A stretch of 64,000 bases of DNA from Auanema rhodensis (GCA_964057225.1 OZ059896.1:16256501-16320500); one strand, 5' to 3'. Shown: positions 1-11,504, counted from the first letter of the stretch. Numbers and translations: made by a program. The notes: generated by a model not told the origin, from the sequence alone.

Positions 1-535
1 GTGGAAAACGCTCATCCACCTTTATTGCCAGAATTCAAGCTGCCAAGAAAGTATTACGATCTGTGGGAAAGATTTCCAGAGGTGCGTACAAACAAAAATA
101 ACCAACTTGTGATTCATAATAAGCCCGTACCAAACACAAATATTACAAAATTTTGGATTTTGTACTGGATAAACAAAAACGGAGCCCAATGGATTCTCCG
201 TATTAACCAAATTCCTAGCCAGTAATGGGGTTTCTAGCCCTAACAAGAAGGCAAAAAGTGTAGAGCCTGTCGTCAGGAACAAGGGTTCAGTTGATCCCGT
301 GCCTACATCCATATCGGCTGTCACAGACTTGGATGCTACTATTAATATAATACCAAGAACACCACGTCATCGTAAGGCTGTTATTCGATATTCACCATCA
401 CCGCGTCGTACGTTTAAATCCAAAGCTATAAATAAAAAGGCGAAACCCTCTGACACTGGTGAATCATATTACACACCTCAGGCGGGAGAAACTTGGAATG
501 ACCAAGACTGTAAACGATTGTACATTAGATTATGG
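1..535 (+). pseudogene. Remnant ORF upstream of Polinton integrase, product not recognised
   Basis: A broken reading frame (about 1-225, then 299-535 after frame changes) encodes a basic, Ser/Pro/Lys-rich protein. No family is recognised. It enters the window already open, and it is interrupted at 536-543 by a hAT-like MITE, after which a Polinton-type integrase begins. Its position just before that integrase suggests it belongs to the same decayed element (inference). Stops and frame changes near 225-300 indicate it is no longer coding. Confidence 0.35.
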
Positions 536-543
536 AAATTATG

Positions 544-1007
544 GGCGCTTTTTCCGTTTCTATACCCTCCGTTTTAAGCCCCGCCCCTTTTGCCGTTAGG
601 CACATACTTTTATTAAAATGTGATACCTATATGAGATACGGTGGTATCCAGATATCCACAAATGTTCCATTTTTCTTAGAATTTCCCTTCTACAGTCTTT
701 TATGGTACATCTCCACTTATTTCGAGCAAAAGAAAGACTCAGTTTTTGTCAACATCGCTCACATTCGTCAGTCTCAAGGTTTATACCTTTCTCTTGCAAG
801 AATTGAATGGCATCAGCTTCAGAACGAAGCCGTTCTTTTGGAGCAAACATTTAGACGAAAAATGGTTGATAATGTAGAACGAATAACCAATAATGATTCA
901 GCTTTTATATCATAATATATTCAAGGTTTATTATACTTATTATAGCTATCCCCATAGGAGGGGAAGTAAAATCTAAAATCGGGGAGTATAGAAACGGAAA
1001 AAGAACC
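544..1007. mobile_element. hAT-like MITE, 464 bp
   Basis: The two ends form imperfect terminal inverted repeats of about 28 bp (left GGCGCTTTTTCCGTTTCTAT; right end, read inward, GGTTCTTTTTCCGTTTCTAT). The element is bounded by a perfect 8-bp duplication AAATTATG at 536-543 and 1008-1015. An 8-bp duplication with short TIRs and no transposase is the pattern of a non-autonomous hAT element. An open frame inside it shows no recognisable protein and is probably fortuitous. Confidence 0.7.
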
Positions 1008-1017
1008 AAATTATGTC

Positions 1018-1946
1018 TTGGAGAACATTTATTATAACATTAAGCATCCAACTTCTTATACGTCAGCCAAAAAATCTATTATTGGAAGCCGGAAAACATG
1101 GCATGTGCAAAGACATAAGTTGAAAATTGTTTGCAAGACACTGAAACATTTACACGTCATAAACCAACCAGACTGCGTATATGAAGACAGAGGCTGTGGT
1201 CGATTTCTAACAATGCAAGCAGAGTTGGTTCAAGTGCAAAAATATAAAAAATCAAACAACGGCTATGCCTACATGTTCACCATGATTGATGCTTATACAC
1301 GCATGTTATATGTTAGGCCTTTAAAAACTTATTTGAAAATTTATTCAAGGATTTTATACCAATCCAACTAATAACGGATAACGGATCAGAGTTTTATAAT
1401 AGTTATTGTGAAAAACTATTCAAAAAGTTTACCATACTGCATGGATCAACAAGTTCACCACAAAAGGCGGCAATGGTGGAGCGAGCCAATAGAACTTTAA
1501 AAACGCGCATGATGAAATATCTCTATTACAAGAATAATGATCGACGGATTGATTTGGTTGAAGGAATAAACAAATCTTATAATCGGTCAATTAAAATGTG
1601 CCCCGTAGATGTTACAGCAAATATATTCGTTGACGAATATGCACCAGCTGTTCGAAACCGATTCAAAATTGGTGATAATGTTCGCATAAGCAAAAACAGG
1701 CGTACTTTTGAAAAAAGTTACGAGTCTGGATATACAATGGAACTATTCACAATTGATGAGATTATAGCAGGGAACCCAACCTGAAAGCCTGAACTAGTGC
1801 TGGGTACTAATAAAAGCAACAAGTACTATATTGAGAAAGTATTGAAAGAGCGTACACGAAACGGTAAACGCCAAGTATTTGTAAAATGGAGCGGATATCC
1901 CAAAAACTTTAATGAATGGATAGATGTAAAAAATTCAAATGTATAA
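1018..1946 (+). pseudogene. Polinton/Maverick retroviral-type integrase with C-terminal chromodomain
   Basis: The translated pieces match the layout of Polinton/Maverick integrases. An N-terminal segment (YYNIKHPTSYTSAKK) resembles the zinc-binding region start, followed by a catalytic-core stretch (MIDAYTRMLYVRPLK), an ITDNGSEFY motif near 1370, and MVERANRTLK near 1473. A chromodomain (YYIEKVLKERTRNGK, then VKWSGYPKNFNEWI) ends at a TAA at 1944-1946. In this family integrase inserts the large double-stranded DNA element, and the chromodomain is thought to bias targeting to modified histones. The copy is dead: a frameshift lies near 1335 and a TGA near 1782. No Polinton polymerase or capsid gene is in the window. 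Confidence 0.75.
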
Positions 1947-2924
1947 TTTTTCACTGTTGTTGTAAACAATTGTAATAATAATAAATGTTTTAAAAAACTA
2001 AACTGCTTAATATTTAAATTTTCAATGCTTACCAGTTGGTTAGAGAGTCGGCTGCTGATGGATAATTTCAAACTTCAAGAGCTGGAAAAAAATGTTACAG
2101 CTGAGAAAATTTAAATATAACATAACAAAATCAACCAACTTCATTAAACAGTTTGTGCTTGTTGTAGTCAAAACGATAGATCAAAAGGGATAAGCATGTT
2201 TAAGTTGAGCGCATGTTGACTTAGTTTAAAGTAGAACACATTCTGCCTATAACCAAAAGACTTGACAGTTCACTCATCAGTATATATGGCTATGTAACCC
2301 ATATTATTCAACAATGGTTTTGATGACATGCTAAAATAGGGACGCATCTGTAAGAAAAAATATATAACTAGAATTAATAATTTTATAATCTTACATTGAT
2401 TGTTGAATTTTCAGGTTTATAATGACGGAAAACTTTTAAAAGCCCTAAGGCACCATTCCTTGCTCTACACTTGATAAAATAGTTTATATTCAGTAAAAAT
2501 ATATGTTAATATAACTAAAACTTAATTTAATATTATTTTCTAAATTTATAAGGAAAAATAGTGTTTTTTGACTATTTTGAATAATTCATCTTAATATAAC
2601 AAAATTTGAGATTAGGAAAAAAGTTAATTCATTAGAAATATTTTAAAATGATTCTAAGCACAAAGCTCGATCAATAACTAAGTTTCCTATGGTATAGCTT
2701 CAAACAAATGAGCTTCAGCATCTGAATCTTACTGAATATCTATGAAGAGAACTTGGTTAACGTACAATCAAATTCTCCCGTTTAAAATAAAAATAGACGT
2801 TTAGTGTACTCCTAACATTCTATCAAAAGATTATTTCTGAAATCTTGATGAAACTTCTGAAATTCATGAAAGAAGACTTCAAGCAGTTTATGAAAATTTC
2901 GGAGACTTCAGAAAATACTCTTAA
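1947..2924. other. AT-rich stretch with no gene seen
   Basis: About 980 bp of AT-rich sequence between the integrase remnant and the mariner-type transposase. I find no ORF with recognisable content, RNA gene or clear repeat. It may hold the decayed end of the Polinton and the 5' part of the mariner element, but no terminal inverted repeat was identified. Confidence 0.5.
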
Positions 2925-4021
2925 ATGCCAAGAATTTCTCCACACCGTAGTGCTATTGCTTGTCTGGTTGATGAAGGTCTTTCTGCTGCAGAGATATCAA
3001 GAAGGCTGAACATTCCATCGCCCACGTGCCGTAAGATTTCAAAACTTTATAGGGATACAGGTTGCATTGAGGAGAACCCAAAGACTAGGAGAATCCGTTC
3101 GGTCAACGTTCCACGTACGAGGAACATCATTACTCTTCGGATACAACGCGACTCAACGGTTAGTATGAGAAAAATGGCCAAAGATCTAGGTATTTCAACG
3201 GAACGAGTCCGTTACATCGTCAAAAAGGAACTCAAAATGCGAAGTTATCATCTCGGAAGAGGACAGCAACTGACGGATCGACAGAAAAAAAAGACTGGAA
3301 AAAGCAAAGAAAATTACTAGTTTTCTTAAGCAAGACGTACATTTTACAGATGAAAAAACTTTTACTCTTCAGCCTTCCCGAACAGACAGAATTATCGACA
3401 ACTGATAAAGATAGATGGAAGAAGAAATCAAAGCAGAATCATTGCTGAGAGATCTCTCTTCACCAAATCTTTGATGGTTTGTGGGGGAATCACAGCAAAA
3501 CTGAAGACACCGCTCGTTTTCATTGAAAGGAGCGTAAAAATCAATGCAGCCGTGTATCAAAAAACGATATTAGAGGACGTTTTCGGACCATGGATGAGAA
3601 GCAACTTCCATAATCAGGAAATAATTCTTCAACAGGATTGGGCACCAGCTCATAGTGCCAAAACTACGATGGACTACTGTAAAACCTATTTTTCAGGGTT
3701 CTGGGGCAAAGATGTATGGCCTTCCTGTTCACCTGACCTAAACCCGATGAACTATTCAGTATGGGGACTTCTTCAATCCAAAATAGAGAAGCAACATTTC
3801 ACTAGTTTGGATTCGTTGAACCTAGCTTTGATCACGATATAGATAAAGATTACCTGCGGTCAACCGTGAACAATTTCAAAACCACTATTGAACAAGCATG
3901 GATAGAGCTAGAAAATCTTCGTGAAGGTCTTCGGCCTATCAATTGCATGCAACCTGACTTGGGACCAATTATAACTCTACAAACGAGCGAATTGGAGAAG
4001 AAAAACGCAACACATCCATGA
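2925..4021 (+). pseudogene. Tc1/mariner-superfamily transposase, frame-broken
   Basis: The N-terminal 130 residues (2925-3320) hold two helix-turn-helix modules (LSAAEISRRLNIPSPTCRK and MRKMAKDLGISTERVR), as in paired-like mariner DNA-binding domains. The catalytic part follows in shifted frames: FTDEKTFTL (first Asp), ILQQDWAPAHSAKT (second Asp) and SCSPDLNPMNYSVWG (third Asp), about 32 residues between the last two. Such enzymes cut and paste TA-targeted DNA transposons. At least two frame changes (about 3320 and 3840) and internal stops make it inactive. A truncated 5S gene starts 15 bp after its stop, so the element marks one edge of the 5S/U4 array. Confidence 0.8.
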
Positions 4022-4035
4022 TGGAACTATTGGAA

Positions 4036-4084
4036 GTTAGTACTTGGATTGGAGACGGCTTGGGAATCCCGGGTGCCGTAAGCT
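4036..4084 (+). pseudogene. 5S rRNA 3' fragment
   Basis: Only the last ~49 nt of the 5S gene remain, abutting the mariner remnant. It is followed by the usual T-rich terminator. Confidence 0.8.
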
Positions 4085-4195
4085 TTTTCTTTTTCTCACT
4101 TTCTCATATAGTGTGTAATCAGTAGTTACCTATATGGTATACGGTTATCTGGAAATGTTTTCATTTTCCGAGACAATTCTTAGACAGCTTTGCGC

Positions 4196-4338
4196 ATTGG
4201 CGATAACGTGGCCAATGAGGCTTTGCCGAGGTGCGTTTATTGCTGGTTGAAAACTTTTCCCAATTACCCACGATATTCCCTGAAACATGGGTGATATACG
4301 AAATTTTTGAATGCCTGATAAGGCTGATTTGCATATTA
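4196..4338 (+). ncRNA. U4 snRNA
   Basis: Complete copy with a GCGCATTGG variant near the 5' end (consensus GCGCAGTGG). A BEL element is inserted 24 bp after its 3' end. Confidence 0.8.
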
Positions 4339-4366
4339 TGGAAGAATGTTCCACGTGAAAAGACGT

Positions 4367-4665
4367 TGTCGCGGTTAGCGACTATTTTTTATCTTTTTTC
4401 TATGTTTTATTCCATTTCAGTTTTGTTTTCATCGTTTTTCTTTTACTTTGTCTATTTCAGATTGTACTTTTCGGCCCGCCTTCATATATCTTCATCTATA
4501 GGATCGAAAAGACAATATACCTCAACCGACTTCAACAGAGTATAGACAATCTATCTTGTGTTGATATTGTTAACTTTCTGTTTAATAAAGCATTCTACCA
4601 CTGATTATTTGTTATTCGATTCTCAGCGGAAATCTATCACACGGAATACCTTCGCCGAAGCGACA
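4367..4665 (+). repeat. 5' LTR of pol-deleted BEL element
   Basis: 299-bp TG...CA repeat, nearly identical to 7684-7982. It contains an AATAAA (TTTAATAAAGC) polyadenylation signal about 80 bp before its end. Confidence 0.9.
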
Positions 4666-4678
4666 TTGGTGCATCGAC
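4666..4678 (+). promoter_or_regulatory. Primer binding site, tRNA-Gly type
   Basis: TTGGTGCATCG directly follows the LTR. It complements the 3' end of tRNA-Gly (CGATGCACCA). The complete BEL element at 40420 has the same primer site. Confidence 0.65.
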
Positions 4679-5170
4679 CATTACGACTCAGGTATCTGCT
4701 TCAACAGGTATTTTTACATATAACTTGGTGGCAAATCTTAAGTCTATCAACTCAGACGTGAAATTGTCTGCAGTAACCGAAATATTTCGAAGCATAATAA
4801 CGCTTCAATATACGACAGGTCGTATATTTTTCATTTTACATCTCGTTCATCATTATCAGCTATAGAAGCTTACCGATAACGCCTCATACAGCGTTGGAAA
4901 TTGCATCTTCCTTTGTTAGCTAAATCCGGCAATTATACAATTTCTTATCCGCTCTGCTGAAACGCAAATTTACTCGACAATGAACCCGCTGGGGTTCCTG
5001 ATTCTGAAATTACATACGATAGAATCATTCTGCTTCAATCTACATTACGCAATCACGGATCCGTACTGAAAGATCTCTACAACTCTCGAATCATTGAACA
5101 AAGCCATTCAAAAATTCAAAAATGTTTTTAAAGATTCTGATAAGGAACTACAAGATGAACTGCGAGCATT

Positions 5171-5590
5171 ATGCGCAGAATCGATGAAAATTCAAATAAT
5201 CGTCAAGCTTACGATATTGCTGACGAACAAAGACTATTACTGATTGACCGTATTAATCATATTAAAACAGCAATTGCATTCGTGGAATCACTACTTCCCG
5301 AGAAAAAGAACGAAAAAGTAATCGAAAGCACTGGTACCGAAAGATCACAAATTTATTGCAATTTATTACAATTCTTACAAACAAGCAATCACATTCAACG
5401 TCCGGTAACACAAATACCGACTTTCGATGGTACACCCGAAAATTTCAAACTTTATTGGTCTCGTTTTAATAACATGATACATCAAAATTCACAATATTCC
5501 ATACTTGATAAAGTGAATATTTTACTCGAAGGCTTATCCGATAAAGCTTTAGTCGTTATAAGAGGAATTGAACCTAATGAAAACAACTAT
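5171..5590 (+). pseudogene. BEL gag, truncated
   Basis: About 140 codons of a BEL/Pao Gag: a helical N-terminal part, then the DUF1759-type capsid start (IPTFDGTPENFKLYWSRF) and GLSDKALVVIRGIEPNENNY. It aligns with residues about 183-250 of the complete BEL polyprotein at 41080. The frame then runs into envelope sequence at about 5590, so the rest of Gag, including zinc knuckles, and all of Pol are lost. Confidence 0.75.
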
Positions 5591-6689
5591 CTTAACCACA
5601 AATTTTTTTACAAAGGCTACTTTGCCTAAACTAACCGTTGATTTTCGATGTGCTCATATGGGATCTTGTGATCAAACTTGTGAAACTATGAATCATCGCT
5701 CTCGTATTCCTGAATTCGAACCATATAATTATCCAACACAATCCAAATGTGTCCGGTCTTCAGCACATATATGGCGTTGTTTAACATTTTGGGAAAACCC
5801 TTGTCTTTTCTACAAATTAGAACATGTACCTACTTCGAACAACATATTTGGAATATTTAAATGTGAAGATTGGACAACATCTTCAACTTTTGAAATTATA
5901 ACACATATTGTTAAAGATAAAAATATTTATAATATCACAATACCACCATATTTGAAAATGAATTACTCTTTTTTCAATATGACGATCAATACACAAGACA
6001 AACCTCCTACTCCACTTCATAATTATTATTTTGTTGCTTCAAACAATCAAATCTTTGCTGTTGAACCATATTTTCCATTTATGATACAATGTACTTCGAA
6101 AGCAGACACTTCTTACAATTTTTCAAGATGTACAACGGTTATCGATTGTACTTGTAACAAAATCAATAATGATGTTGTTGGCTGTATATGTCCACAACAT
6201 AATTTCACACATTTTTCTCATATTTTACCTCCGTATATGGCAAATACGGAAACAATCTATAAACCCAATACATCCTTAACTTTTCGAGCCCAGTCTGATG
6301 AAACTACAGTTTCAATTGATTCTGAACTTTTATATGACAGTAATACATTTTCCTATGATATACCTTGTCGTCCCTTATTGATCAGTCTCTCCGGATGTTA
6401 TTCCTGTGGGCAGGGTGCATCTGCATTGTTTTCTTGCATGTCATCTTAAGAAACATGGCTACCTATTGAGTGCTTAAAAGATGTATTTATGATTAAATGT
6501 TCACCTTTCAATGAAATTGCAAATATCAATATTAAAAGAGATAATTCAATTATAAATGAAGTTTGTCATACTAAATGTAATTATGAAAAAATTGATATAA
6601 TTGTAACGGGACAATTATATTTTAATTCATCTGCAAACGAACCATATGAAACTCATTCGAATCAGAATTCAGTAATAATACTTGTGTAG
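5590..6689 (+). pseudogene. BEL envelope, phlebovirus Gc-like, interrupted
   Basis: Cys-rich ectodomain with several N-X-S/T sites. The motifs FRCAHMGSCDQTCETMN and LSGCYSCGQGA match the same positions in the complete BEL envelope, and the CYSC cluster is typical of phlebovirus Gc-like class II fusion glycoproteins. One TAA at 6447-6449 interrupts the frame, and homologous sequence continues to about 6689. No C-terminal membrane anchor is seen, unlike the complete element. Confidence 0.75.
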
Positions 6690-7156
6690 TGACTTGTCAC
6701 TAAGTTAAAATATTACAATTTCAATGAAACTACTTAAAACGCATGAATCATAAAGAACTATATTATTCTTATTCATATCATCTTTCTCACGCTTTAAATA
6801 TTCTTTACAACACAACTAGTATATAAGCTAAAATTGTTATAATGATAACCACAATAAATCTAATCCTATCTTTCTGTGTTAGCTCTTAGTTCACACACTT
6901 GACATAATTCCTTTTTTGAAACTTTTTAAAGAACACCGGATGATGTTTTCAATCTGCATTATTTTTCTGATCCTGATATGTTTTTTGGGGTACCTAGGTT
7001 GTACTCCAGCCATTTCTTTTTTTCTTGATCGCAGTTTTCCGCACTATTAAAATGATAATAGAGATTGCAGCCAAGCTATTCTTCATCCTTAGAAATTTTT
7101 GTTTTGATAGAAGATTCTAATTTGAACTACTTCTGTACTATTCTTAGAAATCACAC
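6690..7156 (+). other. Env-ORF3 spacer of BEL element
   Basis: AT-rich spacer of about 460 bp with no ORF of note, ending in the TATA box of the third gene. The equivalent spacer in the complete element is 49012-49310. Confidence 0.5.
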
Positions 7157-7164
7157 TATATAAG
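7157..7164 (+). promoter_or_regulatory. Internal TATA box for BEL third gene
   Basis: TATATAAG lies 44 bp before the ATG of the third gene. The complete BEL element has the same octamer 42 bp before its third gene, which argues for a real internal promoter. Confidence 0.55.
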
Positions 7165-7200
7165 CATTGTTATCCTCATTTTTCGAAATATTTTGTTGTC

Positions 7201-7671
7201 ATGGATTCTGATTCTATTCCAGTTCATAATGAACCATCTTTTGAGGAAGAATTGGAAGATCCTTCCTATTCTAACCTTCCTACCTCTATTCGAACTCTTG
7301 TTCTCGTTGAAAATCGTTTAAATCGAAAGTTCCAATACATGAGTGAGTATTTGGACAATCACTTCAGAATTATTTCTGAAGCTATGAAAATTCTGAATGA
7401 AACTCAGAATTTAATTCGATTACAAACGCAGCCAACGAAAACTTGCCTATTTTGCGATCAAGTGACTACTGATGGTCACCGCACAGGCAACTGTCCTATC
7501 TATTCATCTGTTATGGAGCGCGGAATCCGCGCTCATCAATTTAAATTATGTTTACGATGTTCATCAGCTCTACACGAGCATCCTTGTAGCACTAACTGCT
7601 ACAAATGCAACTCTGATAAGCATCATGGGTCATTATACGACGGACAACGTCGCAAAAGGCCAATGGCTTAG
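7201..7671 (+). CDS. BEL third gene (ORF3): zinc-knuckle nucleocapsid-like protein
   Basis: 156 codons. The N-terminal half begins with an acidic FEEELED segment followed by a helical, probably coiled-coil region. The C-terminal half carries three knuckle-like clusters: CLFCDQVTTDGHRTGNC (C-x2-C-x7-H-x4-C), LCLRCSSALHEHPC and CYKCNSDKHHGSLY, where the final Cys is replaced by Tyr. It is homologous to ORF3 at 49353-49814 and 12313-12770. The zinc clusters resemble those of BEL Gag, so a nucleic-acid-binding role derived from Gag nucleocapsid is likely (inference). The frame is open although the rest of the element is defective. Confidence 0.7.
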   Translation: MDSDSIPVHNEPSFEEELEDPSYSNLPTSIRTLVLVENRLNRKFQYMSEYLDNHFRIISEAMKILNETQNLIRLQTQPTKTCLFCDQVTTDGHRTGNCPIYSSVMERGIRAHQFKLCLRCSSALHEHPCSTNCYKCNSDKHHGSLYDGQRRKRPMA

Positions 7672-7683
7672 CTGCGGCGGCAG

Positions 7684-7982
7684 TGTCGCGGTTAGCGATT
7701 ATTTTTTATCTTTTTTCTATGTTTTGTTCCATTTCAGTTTTGTTTTTATCGTTTTTCTTTTACTTTGTCTATTTCAGATTGTACTTTTCGGCTCGCCTTC
7801 ATATATCTTCATCTATAGGATCGAAAAGACAATATACCTCAACCGACTTCAACGGAGTATAGACAATCTATCTTGTGTTGATATTGTTAACTTTCTGTTT
7901 AATAAAGCATTCTACCACTGATTATTTGTTATTCGATTCTCAGCGGAAATCTACCGCACGGAATACCTTCGCCGAAGCGACA
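7684..7982 (+). repeat. 3' LTR of pol-deleted BEL element
   Basis: 299 bp, partner of 4367-4665. Confidence 0.9.
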
Positions 7983-8057
7983 GATGTCAATTTTCAAAAT
8001 CAAACTAGAAGGAACGGTTGCACTGCATACATATTCCGAAAAGAAAGGTAAGCATTC

Positions 8058-8168
8058 GCTTACGACGTTGAAAGTACGCCATCCCGTTGGATCTGGCAAG
8101 TCAAGCAACATTTGGCCCGGTTAGTACTTGGATCAGAGACGGTTTGGGAATCTCAGGTGCCGTAAGCT
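8058..8168 (+). pseudogene. 5S rRNA, deleted copy
   Basis: An 8-nt deletion near position 10 plus several substitutions (TTTGGCCC, CAGAGACGG, TCTCAGG). Probably non-functional. Confidence 0.8.
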
Positions 8169-8268
8169 TTTTCTTTTCTCATTTTCTCATATAGTTTGTA
8201 ATCAGTAGTTACTTATAGGGTATACGGTTAACTAGAAATGTTTTGATTTTCCGAGACAATTTTTAGAC

Positions 8269-8411
8269 AGCTTTGCGCAGTGGCGATAACGTGACCAATG
8301 AGGCTTTGCCGAGGTGCGTTTATTGCTGGTTGAAAACTTTTCCCAATTACCCGCAATATTCCCTGAAACATGGGTGATATACGCAATTTTTGAATGCCTG
8401 ATAAGGCTGAT
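8269..8411 (+). ncRNA. U4 snRNA
   Basis: Near-consensus copy. Its upstream region differs slightly (TTAACTAGAAATG rather than TTATCTGGAAATG). Confidence 0.8.
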
Positions 8412-8519
8412 TTGCATATTATGGAAGAATGTTCCACGTGAAAAGACGTCAATTTTCAAAATCAAACTAGAAGGAACGGTTGCACTGCATACATATTCCG
8501 AAAAGAAAGGTAAGCATTC

Positions 8520-8639
8520 GCTTACGACCATACCACGTTGAAAGTACGCCAACCCCGTTCGATCTGGCAAGTCAAGCAACGTTGGGACCGGTTAGTACTT
8601 GGATCGGAGACGGCTTGGGAATCCCGGGTGCCGTAAGCT
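8520..8639 (+). rRNA. 5S rRNA
   Basis: Full-length but diverged copy with a 1-nt insertion in the CCAACCCCG segment. Left-hand units are generally more diverged than those after 21 kb. Confidence 0.75.
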
Positions 8640-8740
8640 TTTTCTTTTTCTCATTTTCTCATATAGTTTGTAATCAGTAGTTACCTATAGGGTATACGGT
8701 TAACTAGAAATGTTTTCATTTTCCGAGACAATTCTTAGAC

Positions 8741-8849
8741 AGCTTTGCGCAGTGGCGATAACGTGACCAATGAGGCTTTGCCGAGGTGCGTTTATTGCTG
8801 GTTGAAAACTTCTCCCAATTACCCGCGATATTCCCTGAAACATGGGTGA
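8741..8849 (+). pseudogene. U4 snRNA, 3'-truncated
   Basis: Lost after GAAACATGGGTGA, so the Sm site and 3' stem are missing. Foreign sequence containing a MULE transposase starts here. Confidence 0.8.
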
Positions 8850-9117
8850 CGGGATGCTATTAAAGCTATAAATCTATAGAAGTCAGATATAAGTCGTTAC
8901 ATACCTTGAAGTGCCATCAAAAATATAAATTAAAAAAGCAGAAATTAAAATAAACATACAGTTCTATCAACCAGGCTATCATCGAACAATTTCAAGTCAA
9001 CAGTTACGTGAGTTCATAGTAATAGTTGTTTGTTTATCTTTTTTTTCGATAAATTTGCTTATTCATATTTTCTCATCTTTTATCGTTTTTCCTTCTACTT
9101 TCTGTCCATTTTCTCTG

Positions 9118-11040
9118 ATGATTAACGCTCGGGGTAAATTTGTTCTTGTTTCTCAGCCTTTTGATAATGTTCCTTCGGAGAACATAACTATCTTTTTAAT
9201 AATTCTTCGGTAAATACTCAGAATCTTGAAGTTTATTCAAATGATGTAACTTCACTCTCATTTTTGAATTTCACTCTCCCATCTTTCAATATCCCTCCAT
9301 TGAGGCAGCAAAATGTTAATTTTGCTTCTGCTCTTTCTCTAGCAAATTCATCTGCCGCTTCTTCTTCAGTTGAATCTGTTGCTACAGTTACTGTCCCTAC
9401 TGTCAACAGCGTTTCACTGTTCTCTTCTTCTACTTCACATTTTTCTGTTCAGCCTTCTTCTTCTTCTTCTGCTGTTCATTCTTCACCGTCATCTTCTGTT
9501 TCTTCTTCTCCTTCTTCTGTTTCCTCTCCTTCTTTTCCTGTTCCCTCTCCTTCTTCTTCTGTTCCCTCTCCGTCTTCTTCATTTTCTTCGCAATCTGCAA
9601 ATCCTAACTCTTACGCCGCTCTCATTGCGCCTTCTAAGCAGGGTGTACACCCCTGTTTAGAATATAAATTTGAAAACTTGCTGTATCGCTACCAATTCAG
9701 TAGTAAAAGTTCTCAAAAAGCTTATTCTATTTATCGTTGCACGGGTTGTAAACAGTTGGGTAAATACACTTCTATCAAAGTAGAAAATAATGTATTTCTC
9801 GAAAATCCTTTTGCTCAAAACCATCATTGTGATCCATTTTTGTTTTCTATTAACAAATGCAAAAATATCACATACTCTCTAACTCAGAATATTAAACGTT
9901 CAGACTCATGTTTTGAGATGAAAGCATATTCCTTATTTGTCAATGAAATAAAAAAAATATATCATAAATCTGAGTTAGAAGAGCATGAAAAGCAAGAAGT
10001 TTCCTCTGCCTGGTTCCATGGTGGCTATGATAGTAGACGTAGAGCTATTACAAGGGCTTTAAGTTCTCGTAAAGACTTAAGAATATCCATGACCAATGTT
10101 CCTCTGTCTTTGTCTAAAACTATCAATGGTTGTACGTTCTTGCATTTTCATGACAGCGAGTTTCATTTGTATTTTGATACATTTTGTTTGGAACTAGCTG
10201 TTCAGAATGGTTTAACTCATTTGCTTGGGGACGGTTGTTTCAAATATCAGCCTTTGGATATGGAACAAACATATACCATCATTGGGCGGTTGCAGAAATG
10301 GAACAACTGTACCTCTTTTCTATTCCATTTTAAAAAATAAAAGTAGGTTCACTTATAGAAGGCTTCTTCAACATGTTGTTCTAGCTCTCTCCAACGTTGG
10401 TTGCATAGTTGAAAACCTTATTTTTATCTGTGATTTTCAGATCACTGTAATAAGGGAAGCTGAAACTATTTTTAATTCTGTTCAAGGATGTGCATTTCAT
10501 TATGCTCAAGGCTTGAACAGACGGTTCCTTCAACTGGGTTTGACACAAGCAGAGAAGCAATCCATTGATATCAAACAATCGCATGGTCGGCTGCTGGGCT
10601 TGCTCTTCCTTCAAACTGATCTTATCTCACGGTCCGGGTTACTTAATTCTCCCGTTTCTTCTGATCATCCATCATATTCTTCTTGTCTTCAAATGATCAG
10701 TTATGTGAATGAAACATGGATTGAAGGACCTTTGCGACATTATTGGAGCAAATGGGACATAAAACAGTTTCGTACATCTAATAATGTTGAATCTTTTCAC
10801 CTTAAAATGAAGACTATTTTATCTAGCTCTCATCCTCCTCTTTCTGAATTAATTACTTTTTTTCATGGTGAAAATTTGATGGCTAATCATGTCCTGATCG
10901 CTTTGTCATCGAATGTTGAGCCTGCCAGGAAAAAAAGAAACAGCGTAACTGAGAGGCAACAACGGATTGAGGTTAAGTTTGAAAACTTCAGGAACATCTC
11001 CAATAACCGACTGCCTAATCAGGAGGAAATAATAGCATAA
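9118..11040 (+). pseudogene. MULE (Mutator-like) transposase, frameshifted
   Basis: The ATG at 9118 begins MINARGKFVLVSQ. A Ser-rich linker encoded by TCT repeats (9440-9600) follows, then a Cys/His segment (YRCTGCKQLGKY, NHHCDPF) resembling a FLYWCH-type finger. The catalytic domain shows LLGDGCFKYQP (first Asp), FICDFQITVIREAE (second Asp) and SNNVESFHLK (Glu region), as in MULE DDE transposases. Frame changes near 9205 and 10280 break the protein, so it is a relic. Array sequence resumes inside a 5S gene at 11345, so the insertion was accompanied by loss of array DNA. No terminal inverted repeats were found. Confidence 0.7.
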
Positions 11041-11344
11041 GTCCAGGAGATGGCGAAGTTTAACACCAGAAAATCTTATTTTTAAATCATTTAACTTGAA
11101 AAACTAAACTCTAATAAATTTTTTGAACCATATCTTTTTTAACACAAAAACCTCCTGGCCGTTTAGATTAAGAACCTTGATTTTTTATGAACTGTTTAAG
11201 TTTTTGGGTAATTTTTAGAAGTCTAAACGACCAAAAACTGAGAGTACAACACGTGTGGTATAATTTACGACCGTTAGGCTTGCTGGGGAGAGGTTGTAAA
11301 AATAGGAGACGACGAAACGTCTCAGACCCAGTCAAGGGGTTGTT

Positions 11345-11403
11345 GTTGGGCCCGGTTAGTACTTGGATCCGAGACGGCTTGGGAATCCCGGGTGCCGTAA
11401 GCT
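11345..11403 (+). pseudogene. 5S rRNA 3' fragment
   Basis: The array resumes at GTTGGGCCCGG, about position 61 of the 119-nt gene. Confidence 0.8.
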
Positions 11404-11504
11404 TTTCCCTTTTCTCATATTTTCATATAGTTTATCATCTTTAGTTACCTATATGGTATACGGTTAACTAGAAATGTTTTCATTTTCCGAGACAATTCTT
11501 AGAC

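Larger units (their letters stand above)
4367..7982 (+). mobile_element. BEL/Pao LTR retrotransposon, pol-deleted (tRNA-Gly primer family)
   Basis: Direct LTRs of 299 bp each (4367-4665 and 7684-7982) begin TGTCGC and end GCGACA. Flanks are GACGT (4362-4366) and GATGT (7983-7987), a 5-bp target duplication with one C-to-T change. Between the LTRs lie a tRNA-Gly-type primer site, a truncated gag, an envelope fused directly after gag, and a zinc-knuckle third gene. Protease, RT, RNase H and integrase are missing by one internal deletion at about 5590. It sits in the U4-5S spacer. Confidence 0.88.

Noticed and set aside
9370..9660. Leu-rich 96-residue ORF
   Set aside because: It is the shifted frame of the TCT-rich Ser linker in the MULE transposase.
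11041..11344. MULE terminal inverted repeat search
   Set aside because: No inverted match to the sequence after 8849 was found. The insertion boundaries look rearranged, so no TIR is claimed.
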